From the NCBI RefSeq assembly GCF_037392515.1, contig NC_090287.1, positions 7,485,501-7,549,500 on the forward strand: 64,000 bases of DNA. Direction: 5' to 3'. The notes beneath the pieces were generated by a model, which had not been told where the DNA came from, searched no databases, and was given only the letters and a program-made list of their open reading frames with translations. Source of the DNA: Haliotis asinina. Lineage: Eukaryota; Mollusca; Gastropoda; Lepetellida; Haliotidae. A program made the translations under genes and the position numbers. This document shows, piece after piece, positions 1-13,200 of this stretch; positions within the stretch are counted from its first letter, which is position 1; every line of letters begins with the position of its first letter.

Positions 1-1440
1 ATGCTGGACCTGAAGGATTCTGAAGCAGATGGAACAGAGGTAGCTGGGAAGATGCCGGGCGTGTCAGCTGAAGTTACATCAGCAGTGAACACTACACCCA
101 AAACTCCCACAAAACCTCAGCGCAGGAAGCGACCATCTAGCAGTACCAGTCCTAATAGTACCTTGTCATCGGAATCTCTCATTCAACCAGAGTTTGCTTT
201 TGATGTCAAGTCACCTGTTAAGATGGAAAATGTTGCACTTGAGGACATCATAGTGCCATCAGCTGTCAAAAGTGTTGCGAGCGCCCCAACAGCCTGGGAT
301 GATAGAGAGGAAGTAACAGAAGAGGAAATTGTACCAGAGACTGCAAAGAGGGAGATTCATATTGGTAGTGACAATATTCAGTTTTCTCCAAAGGACATAG
401 AGGTTTCTAGTCCACAAAGACCACCATCTCCTCTAGATGACCTTGAGACATTCAGTCTGAGCATGAGAACAGCTCGAGCAAAGCCTCCTGAAGGAGATCC
501 TGTGGTTGAAGATTTTATAGAGGCTGTTGTAGCTAAAAGAGATTCTTCTGCTCCTCCACCAAGAATTATTTATGATGAAATTGTGGCTGCAGAGTCATCA
601 GCAAATTTTTCAGCTCCCAACTTGGATGTGTCTGTGGAAAAGAAGAAAAAAGATAATCAAAAGAAACCTCCAGAGCTGGATGAGGAAATGTTGGAACAAA
701 TCATTTCCATGAATGCCCAGCCTCCAGGTACATCAGCTCTCAACTGGAGGAATGATAATGACATTCAGACTTTTGAAATTCCTGAAAAGGATCGCCCTAC
801 CTCTCCCAAGGGAATAGCATATGAAATAAGAGATGATATTATGACTGGTTTGCCCAGGGCTGTTGATCTAAATAAAAGCAATATAGCCAGAACTATGTCC
901 TATGATCTGAAACTTTCTGATAAGAGAGATGATAAGGGATCCATGCTCAGGGATGATCAAAACAGTACCTCAAGTGAAAGAATAGAATCACTGGATTGGT
1001 CTGGTAAGAGACTTGTGCGTTCTGGCTCATTTACCGACATTCCTCAAAATGCGTCTGCAAGTGACTGGACAGAACAGAACTTGTCTAGTGAAGGATACAT
1101 TAGGATCAAATCTGATGTCTTGGATTCAGATTCAGATTCAGACAAGGTGATAAAGAAAACCACAGATACCTTTACACCTCGCGAGAATCTGACCAATTTG
1201 TCACACATGTCAGATGCCCTGTCACCTCTGACCATCAGAAGTGCTTCTTCACCAGAAACAGCCAATGGACAGAGTCTTCAGTTTACTTCCACAGAACGAA
1301 CAGTGTCAAAGAACAACAACATTGATGGTCTGCCATCTTTGGAGAAAACATATGGAAGTAGCATATCATCTGACAAGAAGGGGAGTTACAGCATTAAACT
1401 GTCCATGGAGGGGAACGAAGATGAGGATGTGGAGTGCTAG
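1..1440 (+). CDS. C-terminal exon of an unidentified acidic, Ser/Pro-rich protein (5' end outside window)
   Basis: The frame is open from base 1 to a TAG at 1438-1440, 479 codons with no intron. An ATG lies at base 1, but because the frame is already open at the window edge this is probably the tail of a longer protein rather than a complete one. I do not recognise the family. The sequence has no signal peptide, membrane segment or folded domain that I can see. It looks disordered: many Ser, Thr, Pro, Asp and Glu, with Ser-Pro/Thr-Pro pairs (around residues 71, 128, 139 and 266), basic Arg-Arg-Lys-Arg near residue 41, Lys-rich patches, and an Asp-Ser repeat (DSDSDSDK) around residue 374. Repeated SP/TP and acidic clusters suggest a phosphorylated scaffold or adaptor tail; this is inference. 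Codon use and composition differ clearly from the AT-rich DNA that follows. Confidence 0.8.
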   Translation: MLDLKDSEADGTEVAGKMPGVSAEVTSAVNTTPKTPTKPQRRKRPSSSTSPNSTLSSESLIQPEFAFDVKSPVKMENVALEDIIVPSAVKSVASAPTAWDDREEVTEEEIVPETAKREIHIGSDNIQFSPKDIEVSSPQRPPSPLDDLETFSLSMRTARAKPPEGDPVVEDFIEAVVAKRDSSAPPPRIIYDEIVAAESSANFSAPNLDVSVEKKKKDNQKKPPELDEEMLEQIISMNAQPPGTSALNWRNDNDIQTFEIPEKDRPTSPKGIAYEIRDDIMTGLPRAVDLNKSNIARTMSYDLKLSDKRDDKGSMLRDDQNSTSSERIESLDWSGKRLVRSGSFTDIPQNASASDWTEQNLSSEGYIRIKSDVLDSDSDSDKVIKKTTDTFTPRENLTNLSHMSDALSPLTIRSASSPETANGQSLQFTSTERTVSKNNNIDGLPSLEKTYGSSISSDKKGSYSIKLSMEGNEDEDVEC

Positions 1441-2146
1441 AGCGTTGAGTGCCAGAAGGGAGAGTGGACCTCTCTGTAAACAGAGTCACTAAGCCAAAGA
1501 TGCCCAATGGCCATTGAAGGGTGTGTCATGCTCAGGTGATGTCATGCAGGTACTGTAGGACTTCAGTGCACATTTAGCATTACGTAGGCTCAGGATTCCA
1601 AGGTCAGGAATAAGTACAACTGCATGACTAGTAGGGATTGGTTGGCGTTTCGGATCAGGTAATGATAGTATTCAGGAGTGATGTCAAAAGTCTAGCATGT
1701 GTGATACTCTCATGACTACTACGCTAAGGTTAACGGTTTCATCTGTAATGGGATGACGTAGCTGGTTCCATATCATAAAGCAGGTCATGATTCAAGCATA
1801 TTCTGGTATCAGATGGCCCAAGTTGGGCTGTTTAGTGGAAATGACCCAAGCTTATTCCAAAATGACATGACCCAGGCTGGATCATTTTCAGGCCTAAACT
1901 TAATCTAAAATGAGATGGCCCAAAATGAGTATTTATGGGTAGGATGAAATCTGTGTGATATAGTGACAATGATGAAGTCTTTCCACATGGCAATACCTAT
2001 GGGAGCCAGTTTGCTATACATCTGTATAAGACTCAGTTTCACCAGCTGGTTGAGGACAGACTCTCCTGTACCAGGGTAGTACGTGGAAATCATCAGCAAA
2101 GTGTTTTTGAGGTAGACTGTTTAGTGATGGCATTTGTAATTTTTTT

Positions 2147-2149
<3 letters not shown>

Positions 2150-2198
<49 letters not shown>

Positions 2199-2222
2199 CA
2201 GAAAGAGAAAGAGAGAGAGAGA
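2150..2222. repeat. Compound microsatellite (GT)n(GA)n
   Basis: A run of about 16 GT units passes directly into GA/AGA-rich sequence. Short frames read through it on both strands only because dinucleotide repeats lack stops. Confidence 0.95.
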
Positions 2223-5200
2223 ATGGTGCCTGATTTGGGAAAATATTGTGAGATTGTCTGTATCAACAATATCATGTTATCATGGCAATCAGTTGCTGAA
2301 GGATAACCGTGAGAATGTTGCAAGGGACACAATATTCACTTGAAAACAATGTTCATAAAAATGTTACGGATTCTAACCTCACAATACTAATTTTGGAACA
2401 CAAAATCTCTGACATTGTCTAAAATTGCATTACCTATGTACTGGTTAGTGTGTAAGTACCTGCAATTCGGATGAAAGATGGTGAAAAAGGTAACTGTGGC
2501 TACAAGAGATCCTGGTTATTCCTTGACATGGTACCACTATTTGTGGAGGCTGGTTCTGAGCCATTTACTGGCCATTGTGAACATTCGTTAAACTGACGAC
2601 TGTAACACATAGTTATAGGGAAGACATGCATCAACAATAACCTGGTCAGGTGATAAAAATTTGTTGGTTCTGTTATTGTTGGGAGCACAATCAACAGGTT
2701 GAGTCCAGTTATCCTGATCAGTAACAAATCAATAACAAAGTGATAATGCACCATTGTAATTTTTATTTGTTATCCACTTAAAGAAGGTCAGTAGTATCTC
2801 ATTTCCCCAGAGCACTGGGTACGGTGAACTATATAGCAATAGAGCACTGAGATTACATTATATTTCATATTCAATACTCAGCTAGTTATTGCATGTAACA
2901 GATTCAGTTATTATTGTTTGTGTAATGAACAGGAACATGTTTCCATGGAGATGATATCCTGGAAGTCAGTTCCAGATTTTCCTATATTGGTCAGAAATGA
3001 GAAAGGAATTTTGGTGTGACCACTTTGCCGTCGGCCTGTTTATTCATGGACGTGGTCAAGAAAGAATATTTTATGTATGCTTCAATAAGAAGGTCATTAT
3101 TTGAACATCAGACTTGTCGAGAGTTGTATGGATGTTTTTTGTTGATATAACCATCTGTTTGTTATGTATTAGATACGTTTCCTATTTATACCCAGACTGA
3201 TGTTTATTCTTGAGAATAAATAAATGATGAACGGGATAATTTTGCAAAATATATTACGCATATAAAACACATATACTATATTAGAAAAACTGGTTTAAAG
3301 GGATTGAACTGACTGATGTCCATACTTGAACAAGTACTATATAATAATTTTGAAAGATATTATGCAAATATATTGTAAATAATCCATTTATTTTCCATTT
3401 GATCTTTTATATAAGTGTGCAATAATCAAGTAAATATGCAACACATAAAACCAATATGCAGATAGTCAGTAAATGAAGTCACTTGGCTCAACTTCGTATA
3501 TTTTGGTGTTAAAAGTTTTCTGTTTGACAAATTCATGTTTATCAGTGGGGAAAAGATTTCTGATAATGGAATTCTGGTTTTGAGGAAATTGAGATTACTT
3601 GAATTTCCCCTACTGCATGCACACTTCTTGTGATGAACGTGGAAGTTTGCATTTTAACATTAAAAAGATGCATTTCTGATACTTTTTGTTCCAGTTTGAA
3701 TTGTTTGGTCTGGGAATCAACACATCATTCAATATTTATAAAGTTTTTGTCTCAAAAATAAATAAATCTTGACAATTATATTTCAACTGGTTTGTTACAC
3801 AAGTTTTGGGTTCTTGTTGGGCATGTTTACAGTATAAGATGCTTGATTTGAGGGCATGATGATTTTTACCTCATTTGATGTTTTTCAATTAATATTGAAA
3901 AGGCAGCATGTTGTTAGTTACAAATGTTTGTTGATATAGAAATAGTATAGTTTTATTGTTCACAATGCATGAAGTCATTCATATTAGAAGAATATGACTC
4001 CAATGTTAAATTAGTATCCATCATGAAGTTATACAATCTTTAGATTTTTAGAAAAATATTTACGGAAATTGTACTTTCAAGATCATTCATGATATGTAGT
4101 TTTCTTCTGATTATCAGCTCATACTAGATCAACACCAGTTGCTTTAATATTTGATTGTACATAGATTCCGCATATGTAGGCTTCTGTTGTTGCAGAACTA
4201 ATCATATTGACACAAGTTGTCAGAAAATATATTCTCACATGCATATATATATCATGTATATATATACGTTCATATTTTTATCAAAGATATATGTTGTATT
4301 TTGTACATAGACATTATAACAGTAACTGTGAGAACAATGGCAACATTGATTATTAAATTTGATGAAAGTTGAAAGAATCAGTACCATGGACAATAACATA
4401 TTTCTTCACATGTTGTTTCTGTTACATACGTAAAAATCAATAACAAAAATAAATGAAATTTCAAATGTATATCTATCATGAACATAGATGGTAAAAGATA
4501 CTCATATTTCTTGAGAAGAATCAGACTGACACTGAAACTAAATTTACAGAAATTTTTGTAACTGGGATTGGTACAAACAGAAATATTTCTCAAGATGTTG
4601 GTCCTTTTTTCCTTATAAGGTAAGAACACTTAACAGATTCGTCCAAGATACTACTTCATACAACTACTTACACAGTGATGCCTGATATATCCCTGTAGAA
4701 ATAGACGATGTGCATGATATAATACCATTATATATAAGGTGATTCCTCATAATCATGGTCGTGTATCATGTTATTTACCCATTGGTCCATCATTCATATT
4801 TCATTAAGTTGTGATATGTTGTATAGAGAATATCATTTACCTCATTTACTGTTTATGTACAGATTTTAATAATCTGTTAACAGCCTCACAATGTCATGAG
4901 ATTCCGTTCTGTATATGGCAGATATGATTTATGAAAGACTTCCTGATCATATCACTATTTTAGGCACAGACATGCAACTGTATATTGTACATGGACATAG
5001 TGATTTATGCCCCCCAAATAATGTCTGACAAGTATATTATTGAGAGTTGCATGTTAATGTGTAAAACTGGGAATATGTTCATTCTAACTCTCCTGAACGG
5101 CTGGACAACCTATCAGAACTACTACAGAAATAGATACTTATCAGCTGCAGTTTACTGCTTGTTCCATCAAGTGAGTTTTGTGCTGGTCTTAGTGCTTTAA

Positions 5201-5224
5201 TAGTTGAAAATCTCAAACTGATAA

Positions 5225-5435
5225 CATACAATTAATAAATAGAAGGGAATTCTCCATTTTGCAAGCATAGCACTAGCCAGTGGCATTGCATATAGAGGAA
5301 AAAATTTCCAAAGGAATGAATAAATTGTCATTTTCCCATAATTTCTCTTCATCAACTGTTTCCTCCTTGTCTCCATCATTTGAAATTCTCTCAATCTTGT
5401 AAATCCAATATCCAATACATTGTTTGTTTTATTGG
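5225..5435 (+). repeat. Old dispersed repeat, copy 1 (pairs with 27895-28065)
   Basis: The stretch around the shared words AATTTCTCTTCATCA and CCAAGGAATG-like sequence aligns collinearly with 27895-28065 over roughly 170 bases, at a similarity I judge by eye to be about 65-70 percent. It has no coding capacity I can see. It is probably a fragment of an ancient transposable element. Confidence 0.5.
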
Positions 5436-6490
5436 TGCAGTTGAATCTCAAACATCATGATGTGACACAGGTTCAGGCCTCGCTCTACAAAATTTTCTCT
5501 GATACAAGCCTTTATTACAGAAGCAGTCTTAGTGCTAATGCCAACATAAGCTTGTGTAAGTTGTGTTCACTAAACACTTACTCGCTATGTTGAACAAGTT
5601 TAGGTGTAACAAAGCCTAGAGCTAATGGGTGTATGTGACATTCACAGAATGATAAGAATGCGACTCAAGAGCTCCCAGGACTGTGGAATGGCTGCAAACA
5701 TGCACAGCTGCATTCTCAGTCTTCCCCCTAAAGAACTCAACACACAAAGACACAGTCATCAGTGGTTTAACTGCTAAAATAGCCGAAGTTTAAGTCATGT
5801 CTTTGAAAATCTTGCATAATTGTTCCCTAAAAAAAATGAATCATTTCTTCCTTCAGTTTATATGTCTTCCACATCTGTGTGTTAAAAGAGCATTTCATTC
5901 TCACTGAAATCTTGATATTGTGAAATATTACTGAACATAAGCAGCTCACTTTTTCATAATTGTACTTCTCTAAACTTTATTCAGAATGTCATTGCTACCC
6001 CACTGTGGGGGGCAAGGGAGGTAACTCTGCTGTGTGCTAATCCCCTCATCAAGCTGTACAGTTTTGTACAATCTATCAGTTGAATGTTTGATGAACTCCA
6101 AGATCAATACAGACTTAATAAATGTTGGTAATGCTTGTAAAGCTTTCTTTAGATCCACTAAATATATAAATAAATATTTTTTCTTGAAAGTAAAGCAATA
6201 TTGTATCAGGCTTGTGAGATGTCAAGGACTTAGACAAGGACTTTATTCAGGCTAATGAAACCATTGCTACAACACTGCTAAATAAAAATAAACCTTGTTC
6301 TTCCTTTAGGAAATGCAAATTCTCACTTTATGACATTGTTTCTTGTCATAAAAGTACATGGTATCATTTTCCTAGTGACATAAAACAAGGTGTATTGTTT
6401 GTTGCTTGTTTAACAGTCTCCTGTTCGCTTGTATTTCACTACGTTTTGCCTGAATATTGCCTGTCAAAGCATCACTTACAGAAATATGTG

Positions 6491-6660
6491 CAGGGAACAT
6501 CATGTTTACAGAGAAAATGTCCAGGGAGCATCATGTATGCATAGAAAAATGTCCAGGGAGCATCATGCACATATTGAAATGTGTCCAGTCAGTATCATGT
6601 ATACACATGTCCATGGAACAAACTGCTTATGGAGAAATCTGTCCAATGAATGTTATGTCC
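6491..6660 (+). repeat. Degenerate 31-32 bp minisatellite, about 5 units
   Basis: Units begin with variants of CAGGGAGCATCATG and end with AAATGTC. The first three units are close to each other and the later ones are diverged. It lies in the presumed 3' UTR of the first gene. Confidence 0.75.
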
Positions 6661-6780
6661 TTATTATATATATATACATATATATCATCATTCATAGTGC
6701 AACTATTTTTGTAAAAAAAAAATACCATGTCCATTTAACGTTTATATATACAATAAAGCAATAACGTATATTCAAAATAC

Positions 6781-7580
6781 AACTCCTTTGTGTTTTTTAT
6801 TGTGGTGTTGCCAATGCCATCAAGATCTGAAAACGAAGAAAAAAAATCAGGTTTTAAGCAAATAAAAGAAAAGCCTTTAGAAGAGGGATTGAGTTATGAT
6901 CTTAGTAAGTGCTGAATGAACATCCCAAATTCATTACCAGTTGTTGGCATGTATGTACATGTCTACACAGTGTTTATCTGTGTTCAGTATACAATGAAGT
7001 GTGAAACAAACAAACAAACAAAAAATTGCAAGTCAGCAGTTATTATCACTGTAGGGGTTTTTGTTTGCACAGTTACTACAGGTACGTTTCTGTATACAGA
7101 AATGTACCCAAAACAATGTAAAGATACCAAAAAGTACCCAGTACTCTAAACATCAGATAGTCAATATTTCTGCAAGTTCACGCAATCAAATGTTTCTGGA
7201 ACATGTATGACACTGCCGATCAGAATAATGGAACAATGCAGACTGGACTTCTCCTACGGTATGTTTCTGTATTATGATTTGTGCTAAGTATGTTTCTGTC
7301 GTACCTTGCTGATAACAATCCCTTCAGCGTTATTAACACCCCAGGGTTTGTTTGGATTTAAACCGAGTGCATCCATCATCTTGTAAGCAGTAATAAACAT
7401 GGGATATAAGGAGTCTGGTTGAACTCAGCTTCCTTATGGCGCCAGGTACAAAACGTTAGACAGGGCAAAGAGGCGACAATTTCCCAACATGTTCATGTAC
7501 ACTGACTCATACTGTGAACAAATATGCTGCATAAGAACTCTCATTTAGATAACATTAAAATAACACCCTTGCATTTCAAA
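6781..7580. other. Gap between the converging 3' ends of two genes
   Basis: About 800 bases between the last poly(A) signal of the + gene and the distal poly(A) signal of the - gene. I see no exon, RNA gene or repeat here. Confidence 0.4.
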
Positions 7581-8402
7581 TATTTATTCAATAAACTTAA
7601 CAAAATCTATACCAACAAATGACAATATCACAGATCATTTAAGTATGACAACAAAAATAACATGGACCATACATGATAATATATACAGATGCATATATAT
7701 GTCATCACCAACTCCTGGTTGGAAAAATTGAAAAATGGTATCATAATTTTCTGAGTCATACATCAAAGAACATTGTTTGTACCATATACACAAAAAGACA
7801 CACTGATGAAAAGTGTCACAAACAGAAGAAAACAAATAACACAAACAATGACATGATTCAGGGAAGGTTTGCTTTCCTCTTTACAAGAATTCAGCAATAA
7901 TGAATTAATGATTACATGTCTTCACTACAAACACCCCTCTGCCACCATTTCATTGTCCAACAGTAGAGACACTTGTAAAACATGATCCTGTTCCACCTTT
8001 CCCAACCTGGACGGAATGCATCATGCAGAGTCCTCGGACACCTACTTGTCTTTGGGAAGTTGAAACAGATATGTATCTGTGTGCTGCCTCCCAGTTTGTG
8101 AGTGTAACAATAATATGATTAATGGCTACCCTAATTAGATAGAAATAGCTCTTTGTTTTTTGATGACAGAAACTCAGAAACGTTCCAGCTATATGACATC
8201 TTTCAGCAATGTAAACCTGGACTGTACAATCCAGTGACTGGCATCATCACTGTTGATGAATACACCATGCCACTTAGAAAGTGGTCAAACGAATCATATC
8301 ATTTTGGGGATTATACTTTCCCTGTAAAGTACAGATTCTAGTACTGTTGTTGGTTCACAAAGTCTGTCCAGGCTACCAGTTGGCCAACTTCCACTTTTGT
8401 TG

Positions 8403-8530
8403 AAGCCAGGGTGGCTAAGTGCATTTGATGTCTAACAATGTGTCCTGACGATTAGGTGCTTGACATCCTGAGGGTGTAGGTTGGAATCCCAGATGGGTCT
8501 CAACCAAACAAGTGTATTAGAATCTGTACT
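8403..8530 (+). repeat. tRNA-derived SINE head, diverged
   Basis: Begins with a TGGCTAAGTG-like A-box region and contains GGTTGGAATCCC, close to the RNA polymerase III B box GGTTCGAATCC. It lacks a foldable cloverleaf, so it is a SINE head rather than a tRNA gene. Confidence 0.45.
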
Positions 8531-8773
8531 TTACTGAGAAAGCGTAATCCCAGACATAACATATGTGACATCATGATGATCTACCTGTACAAGCAGGACA
8601 CGAAGACATGTATCATACAAGCTAACGAATTTGAACACCGAATCCCCATAGTGACCGCTTATGACAAGCATGAGTTACCGTAGATCATCTCTAACCCTTA
8701 CCTTCATTGGTTTAGACAAAAATACATCAGAGTTCTACATGTGGTTGTGATTACTACATCTGAACCTCATCTG

Positions 8774-8846
8774 AGTGAGTGAGTTTAATGCCGCTTTTAG
8801 CAATATTCCAGTAAAATCACAATGTGGGGTGCCAGAAATGGGCTTC
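8774..8846 (-). repeat. SINE 3' tail fragment
   Basis: Starts with the GAGTGAGTGAGTTTA tail and carries GCTTTTAGCAATATTCCAG and AAATGGGCTTCACAC, words shared with the copies at 27385, 37500 and 41130. The orientation is opposite to those at 37500 and 41130. Confidence 0.7.
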
Positions 8847-8847
8847 A

Positions 8848-8886
8848 CACACACACACACAGAGACAGAGAGAGAGACAGAGAGAG

Positions 8887-8945
<59 letters not shown>
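8848..8945. repeat. Compound microsatellite (CA)n(GA)n
   Basis: CA repeats pass into a long, nearly pure GA run broken by GACA. It sits directly at the end of a SINE tail, a common birthplace for microsatellites. Confidence 0.95.
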
Positions 8946-10054
8946 CGGGTTTAAGTGCTGCTGTGAAAAGCATTCCAGTTATGTGACAGCATGTCAGTTC
9001 AATGTTGGTAGAGAGCCCGAAGTAATAAAGGTATTAGATGTTTACCACTAGCGAAACTCTTGAGGCCTGGAATGGTTAGGACAAAACGAGAAACATATTC
9101 AAGACAATCCAGTCATCAGAAACTGTGAAGCTGGGAGCTCAACTCTGCAGTGACTTCCCCAACCATCCCACCCACTTGTGGAGGCTGGTGTCCCTAATCA
9201 CTAACACAATGTATAGCCAAATAGATATCATCAGAATCTTTATATCATTCCCCTGTAATAATGCTGTTAGTTGTGGACGGAAGTATTCGTGTAAATGTCA
9301 GTGCATCTAAATATGAAGATTTATTGGTGCTACACAGTCTCAAAAGTGTCGCAAAGAAATAATCATATACAAAACAAGAACATCATTGTTCAATGCACAA
9401 CCAAGCGAAGATATGAAGGTGAAAGCTTCATAGCAGAGTAAATGAGTACCCTACATCTGTGGGTAGCAAACTGTGACATTGTATAGGAGCATGCCATGTG
9501 ATTGAGAAATGTACAGTGACCTGACTACTATGAAACTGGACTGGAGTTCACCTCCCTTTAACACAATGAAAAACAAAGTCACCTATTCTGAACCACCACA
9601 GGTCTAAACAGGTGAACTGAAAGTTCATCAGGGGTAATTTCTGAGCCATTTTTCCATAATTCTGTTTAATTCCATAAAACTTGAGCACAACTTATTAACA
9701 TAATTAACTGATTAACCTATTACAAGAATAATTTTAGTAATAAAATGTTCACAACCAGCCAGTGAACGTACATACAGATTCAGGAACTCAGCATTTTAAC
9801 CACAGTAACAAGACCTTCAAATGAAACATGAAATTCAATGCTCTTGAAACCATCTACCATTTTCTTCAGGGCTTTGATAAGTCTTTTGAATATTCAAGTA
9901 TTTTCAAAATTAATATAAAAGTGCAGTGAATATTTACATAATTTAATGCATTTTCAAGAACAACATTGTACAAAAGTATTCATCAAAACAGGCAATAGGA
10001 TTCAGACCCATGCATTATGAGCTTTGGTTCAAGGAGAGATCCGTTGGAGGTCAG

Positions 10055-10245
10055 TTACGAGTGATACACTTTGATAATGTTGTTGATATCTTTGCGACAG
10101 ATTGGACATCCATCCTTACGGTTGTGGAGCATCTTGGAGCACTCATAGCATGTGACCATGTGGTGGCAGGGCTGCAGCAGACAGTTGCGCAGACGGTCCA
10201 TGCAGATGGCACAGTCGCGGTCCATGGCCTCACTGGACGCCATCG
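10055..10245 (-). CDS. Rossmann-RING gene, exon 8 (RING finger and stop)
   Basis: The acceptor CTTCCCCAG comes before CGATGGCG and is entered in phase 1. It encodes a full C3HC4 RING with spacing C-x2-C-x11-C-x-H-x3-C-x2-C-x10-C-x2-C, ending IIKVYHS and a stop at 10057-10055. Ending the protein about a dozen residues after the last Cys with an aromatic residue in the tail is typical of IAP, MUL1 and LRSAM1 RINGs. Confidence 0.9.
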
Positions 10246-13200
10246 CTGGGGAAGGAAAAATTAGCCCTTGAAATGAGGACTGGTTCTTAACATCCACTCA
10301 TCAGCACTGGTTGAAAAAGAAGTCTAAGTAATTCTTATATGACCCTGATCTCATCACAAATAACTCAAAACACTCCAAAATCTGTTAACACATACAGTGA
10401 TCTGCACTGTAAAGTATAACAGTAAGTGGCTTCCATTAATTCAAAATGGCGTAGCTCTACACAACAGTTTGAGCAGGTGGGCCACCATTAACAACTGATT
10501 GAACTAAAGGATCACCCATAGTATGTCCTGGGAAAGTTATGGATGCATGCTTAGATGTTGGTAGGTATTATTGAAAGCATTTTCCAAATCCTTCCCTCAA
10601 AAGTGTTACTTTTAAATCAAATTTGGCATATCTAGTAACATTGATGAAGAGGCAGCAGATGATTTCTCTGACCATCAGGCACTGAGTGGGTCAATATGTG
10701 AGCACCTTTTCACACCAATGTGTGTTACTGCGAGGGTTTGTCCATCATATGTGTATTTCTGTCTCAGTATTACCATCATCATCATGAACGCGTGGCGTGA
10801 CGTTTCCTCGATGCGACAAGGCTGGGATTGTGTTCTCCTTTGACTGCAGACTCTGAATCTGCTCCAGGCGAGCTGCAAGCAATACATCAGTATGAAAACA
10901 TATATTCTTCAGTGTATCCCCTCTACTAGATCTGTATAGGTTAATAGGAGAGAAACATTCACTGAGTCATTATAAAACATGTACACATGGTGCTTCATTT
11001 CATTCTTAAAAACTTACATAGAAATTTTCTCATCATTAAATATTGAGATTTGGTAAGACATCCCAGAGTGAGTGAGTATGGTATATGCTACTTTTAGCAA
11101 GATGCCTGTCATGTCTTGGTAGGGTACATCACAAACTGAGGTTGCTGATACTTTGAAGAGAATAGTCCTTGGGGTACTTTAAAATGTCCCTTAAAAATTC
11201 CTGTGGCAGTTGTAACTTTATTTTGAATAAAATATTCACAAAACAAAAAACTCCACAGCCAAGAGAAAGTAAGTCTAAGCTTCAGTCATGTAACATGTTT
11301 TCTATGCTGATCATGATCAGACATAAGGTGGGGTAGTGGGTGGCACTACTCCAAGGAGAACTCTCTTAAAAAATCAGCAGCCTCTGCAGGTTGGTTCAAT
11401 TCTGTTTCAGAAGAGGTCCTCCATGGGGTACTTTCAAGCATAGGACAGACTCCAGAGTGGCATTCTGTTTGGAAAAATTAATCCTAATTCAAGACTGATG
11501 CTCCACTTGATTAAGATTGTACCCAGTCACGTGATCTATGCTGATTAGTGATTAGTCAGGATCAGGGGTCGAACAATTGCTGAGCTAATAAGTTCTGCAA
11601 GCCAATGGCTCGAATGCACCTTTGATGTCTGGAAGAGCACTTTGCCAGGACATTGACAAAGCCCAGAAAAATTATTAGCCTTGCTAAATGTTTCTGAGGA
11701 CACTGAACAAGAGTAGACTCCATTGTACAAGTGAAAAGCAGGATAAATCACTCCAACCAAAACGCTCTCAGCATGAGGCAGGTAACAATAAAAACCACCA
11801 TCACCAAGTGCTGATTAACACAGACTCCCAAATACTGAAGTCTAGGGAAGAGGGGAAAGCTGTTAGTGTACAAAAATCCCCAGAATAGTGAAAAGCATAG
11901 CCGAACATGTGTTGGCTCACTATTACACTTACCTGATCATGTGACATGCGGTTCGAAGAGAGGCATTCCTAACAGTGACCATTGGGATTTGTACCTAGTT
12001 CCATCATAAGACGGGTTAACATCTTATGACTGGTTCAAGTATTCAAAGCCTGCCCTGCCCTCTTTTGCCTCTAGGTGAAGAGGATGTAAGGGAAGTGGGT
12101 ACAGCTAAATCCAACACAACCCAGAAGGGTGGTAAGGCTTACATTGAACACAGAACCGATACCAATGACTAGTTACCTGCTTGGTCAGGGTGGCATGACA
12201 CTCTCCACACACTCTCAATTCCAGCACACTGATATGCAAGTTGTGACTTCATTGTCCAGAGACCACAGGTTGCCAAGACCTCCCAACTCGGGAGGGATGT
12301 ATCTGTTTGGACTGAGTGAAGGCATCTTCAGTGGGAGCCCCTTAGAGACATCTGTCCATCACTGGAGATGAGGTATCAACCACTCTGGCATCTAGAGAAA
12401 CTTCTTATAGTTCTTTGAGTGTGACCCCAGGACCCCAGGAGGACCCCTTTGCAGGAGAATACAATAAACCCCTGCAGTCAGCAACATAACATTTTCCAGT
12501 CCCTAGCCAGCTGAGAGTCACCAATGAAGAGTTCTACCAGCACCCTCTGTAGAGCACAGAGATGCACTGAGAGGAGCATACAAAACTGAACTGTTAAGGG
12601 GAAAGTACTGCCGACTGAAGGTAGAATGTGTGGCTGTGTCCCAGATGCCTTGAGAAAGCTGGCTTCCCCCAGGAGGCGAGTCAAGCCGAGACCTGAGCTA
12701 TAAGCATCAAGGATTTGCATCATACCAGGCCATAAGCACCAGCTAGATGACGTCACAAATACTAACATGTAATGAGATGTAATTGTAATAATGTGATGAT
12801 CCTGAATCTAAGGCGTAGGAACATTCAAAGATAAAACGAACATAGAGAAAAGAGAAAGTAGGCCACCTTGTCTATAATCTTGCAAACACATGGTTTGAAG
12901 TGACAAGGCGACGGAAAATTTACAACATTTATGAAGGAAAATTACATGAAACGCGATCCATACAACATCCATGTGAATAGGCCAAAAAACCCCACACATA
13001 CATTATTCATTTCTTTCTCACTCATCTTTGTCTTTGTTTACTAGGAATTCAACTTAATAATGTTACAGGATGTCAAGCACGTCTTCACCGCTGGAATGAC
13101 AGCATGGAAAGAGAGTTACGAGGATGAAGCTTAGAGTTACTTTCTCTTGGCTGTGGGGTCCTGCTGGGCCCTGCAAGGGTGGTCCAACGAGATATTTTAT

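Larger units (their letters stand above)
1441..6780 (+). other. 3' UTR and downstream region of the 1-1440 gene
   Basis: About 5.3 kb of AT-rich DNA without a convincing coding exon. Candidate poly(A) signals AATAAA lie at 3215-3220, 3757-3762 and 6752-6757. The last is followed within 50 bases by a T- and GT-rich stretch, the usual downstream element, so a long 3' UTR ending near 6780 is plausible; shorter forms ending near 3.25 or 3.8 kb are equally possible. The region also holds a GT/GA microsatellite, a minisatellite and one copy of an old dispersed repeat, listed separately. Confidence 0.45.
7583..10054 (-). other. 3' UTR region of the Rossmann-RING gene
   Basis: Downstream (on the - strand) of the stop at 10055. 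AATAAA on the - strand occurs at 9325-9320, which would give a UTR of about 750 bases, and again at 7588-7583, which would give about 2.5 kb. I cannot tell which is used. A SINE fragment and a purine microsatellite lie between them. Confidence 0.4.

Noticed and set aside
8824-9051. 75-codon open stretch rich in Arg-Glu
   Set aside because: Translation of the (GA)n microsatellite and a SINE tail.
10055-10297. RING exon taken as a stand-alone MUL1- or LRSAM1-like ligase
   Set aside because: Its acceptor and phase join it to exon 7 and on to the dehydrogenase exons, and the membrane segments of MUL1 and the leucine-rich repeats of LRSAM1 are absent upstream.
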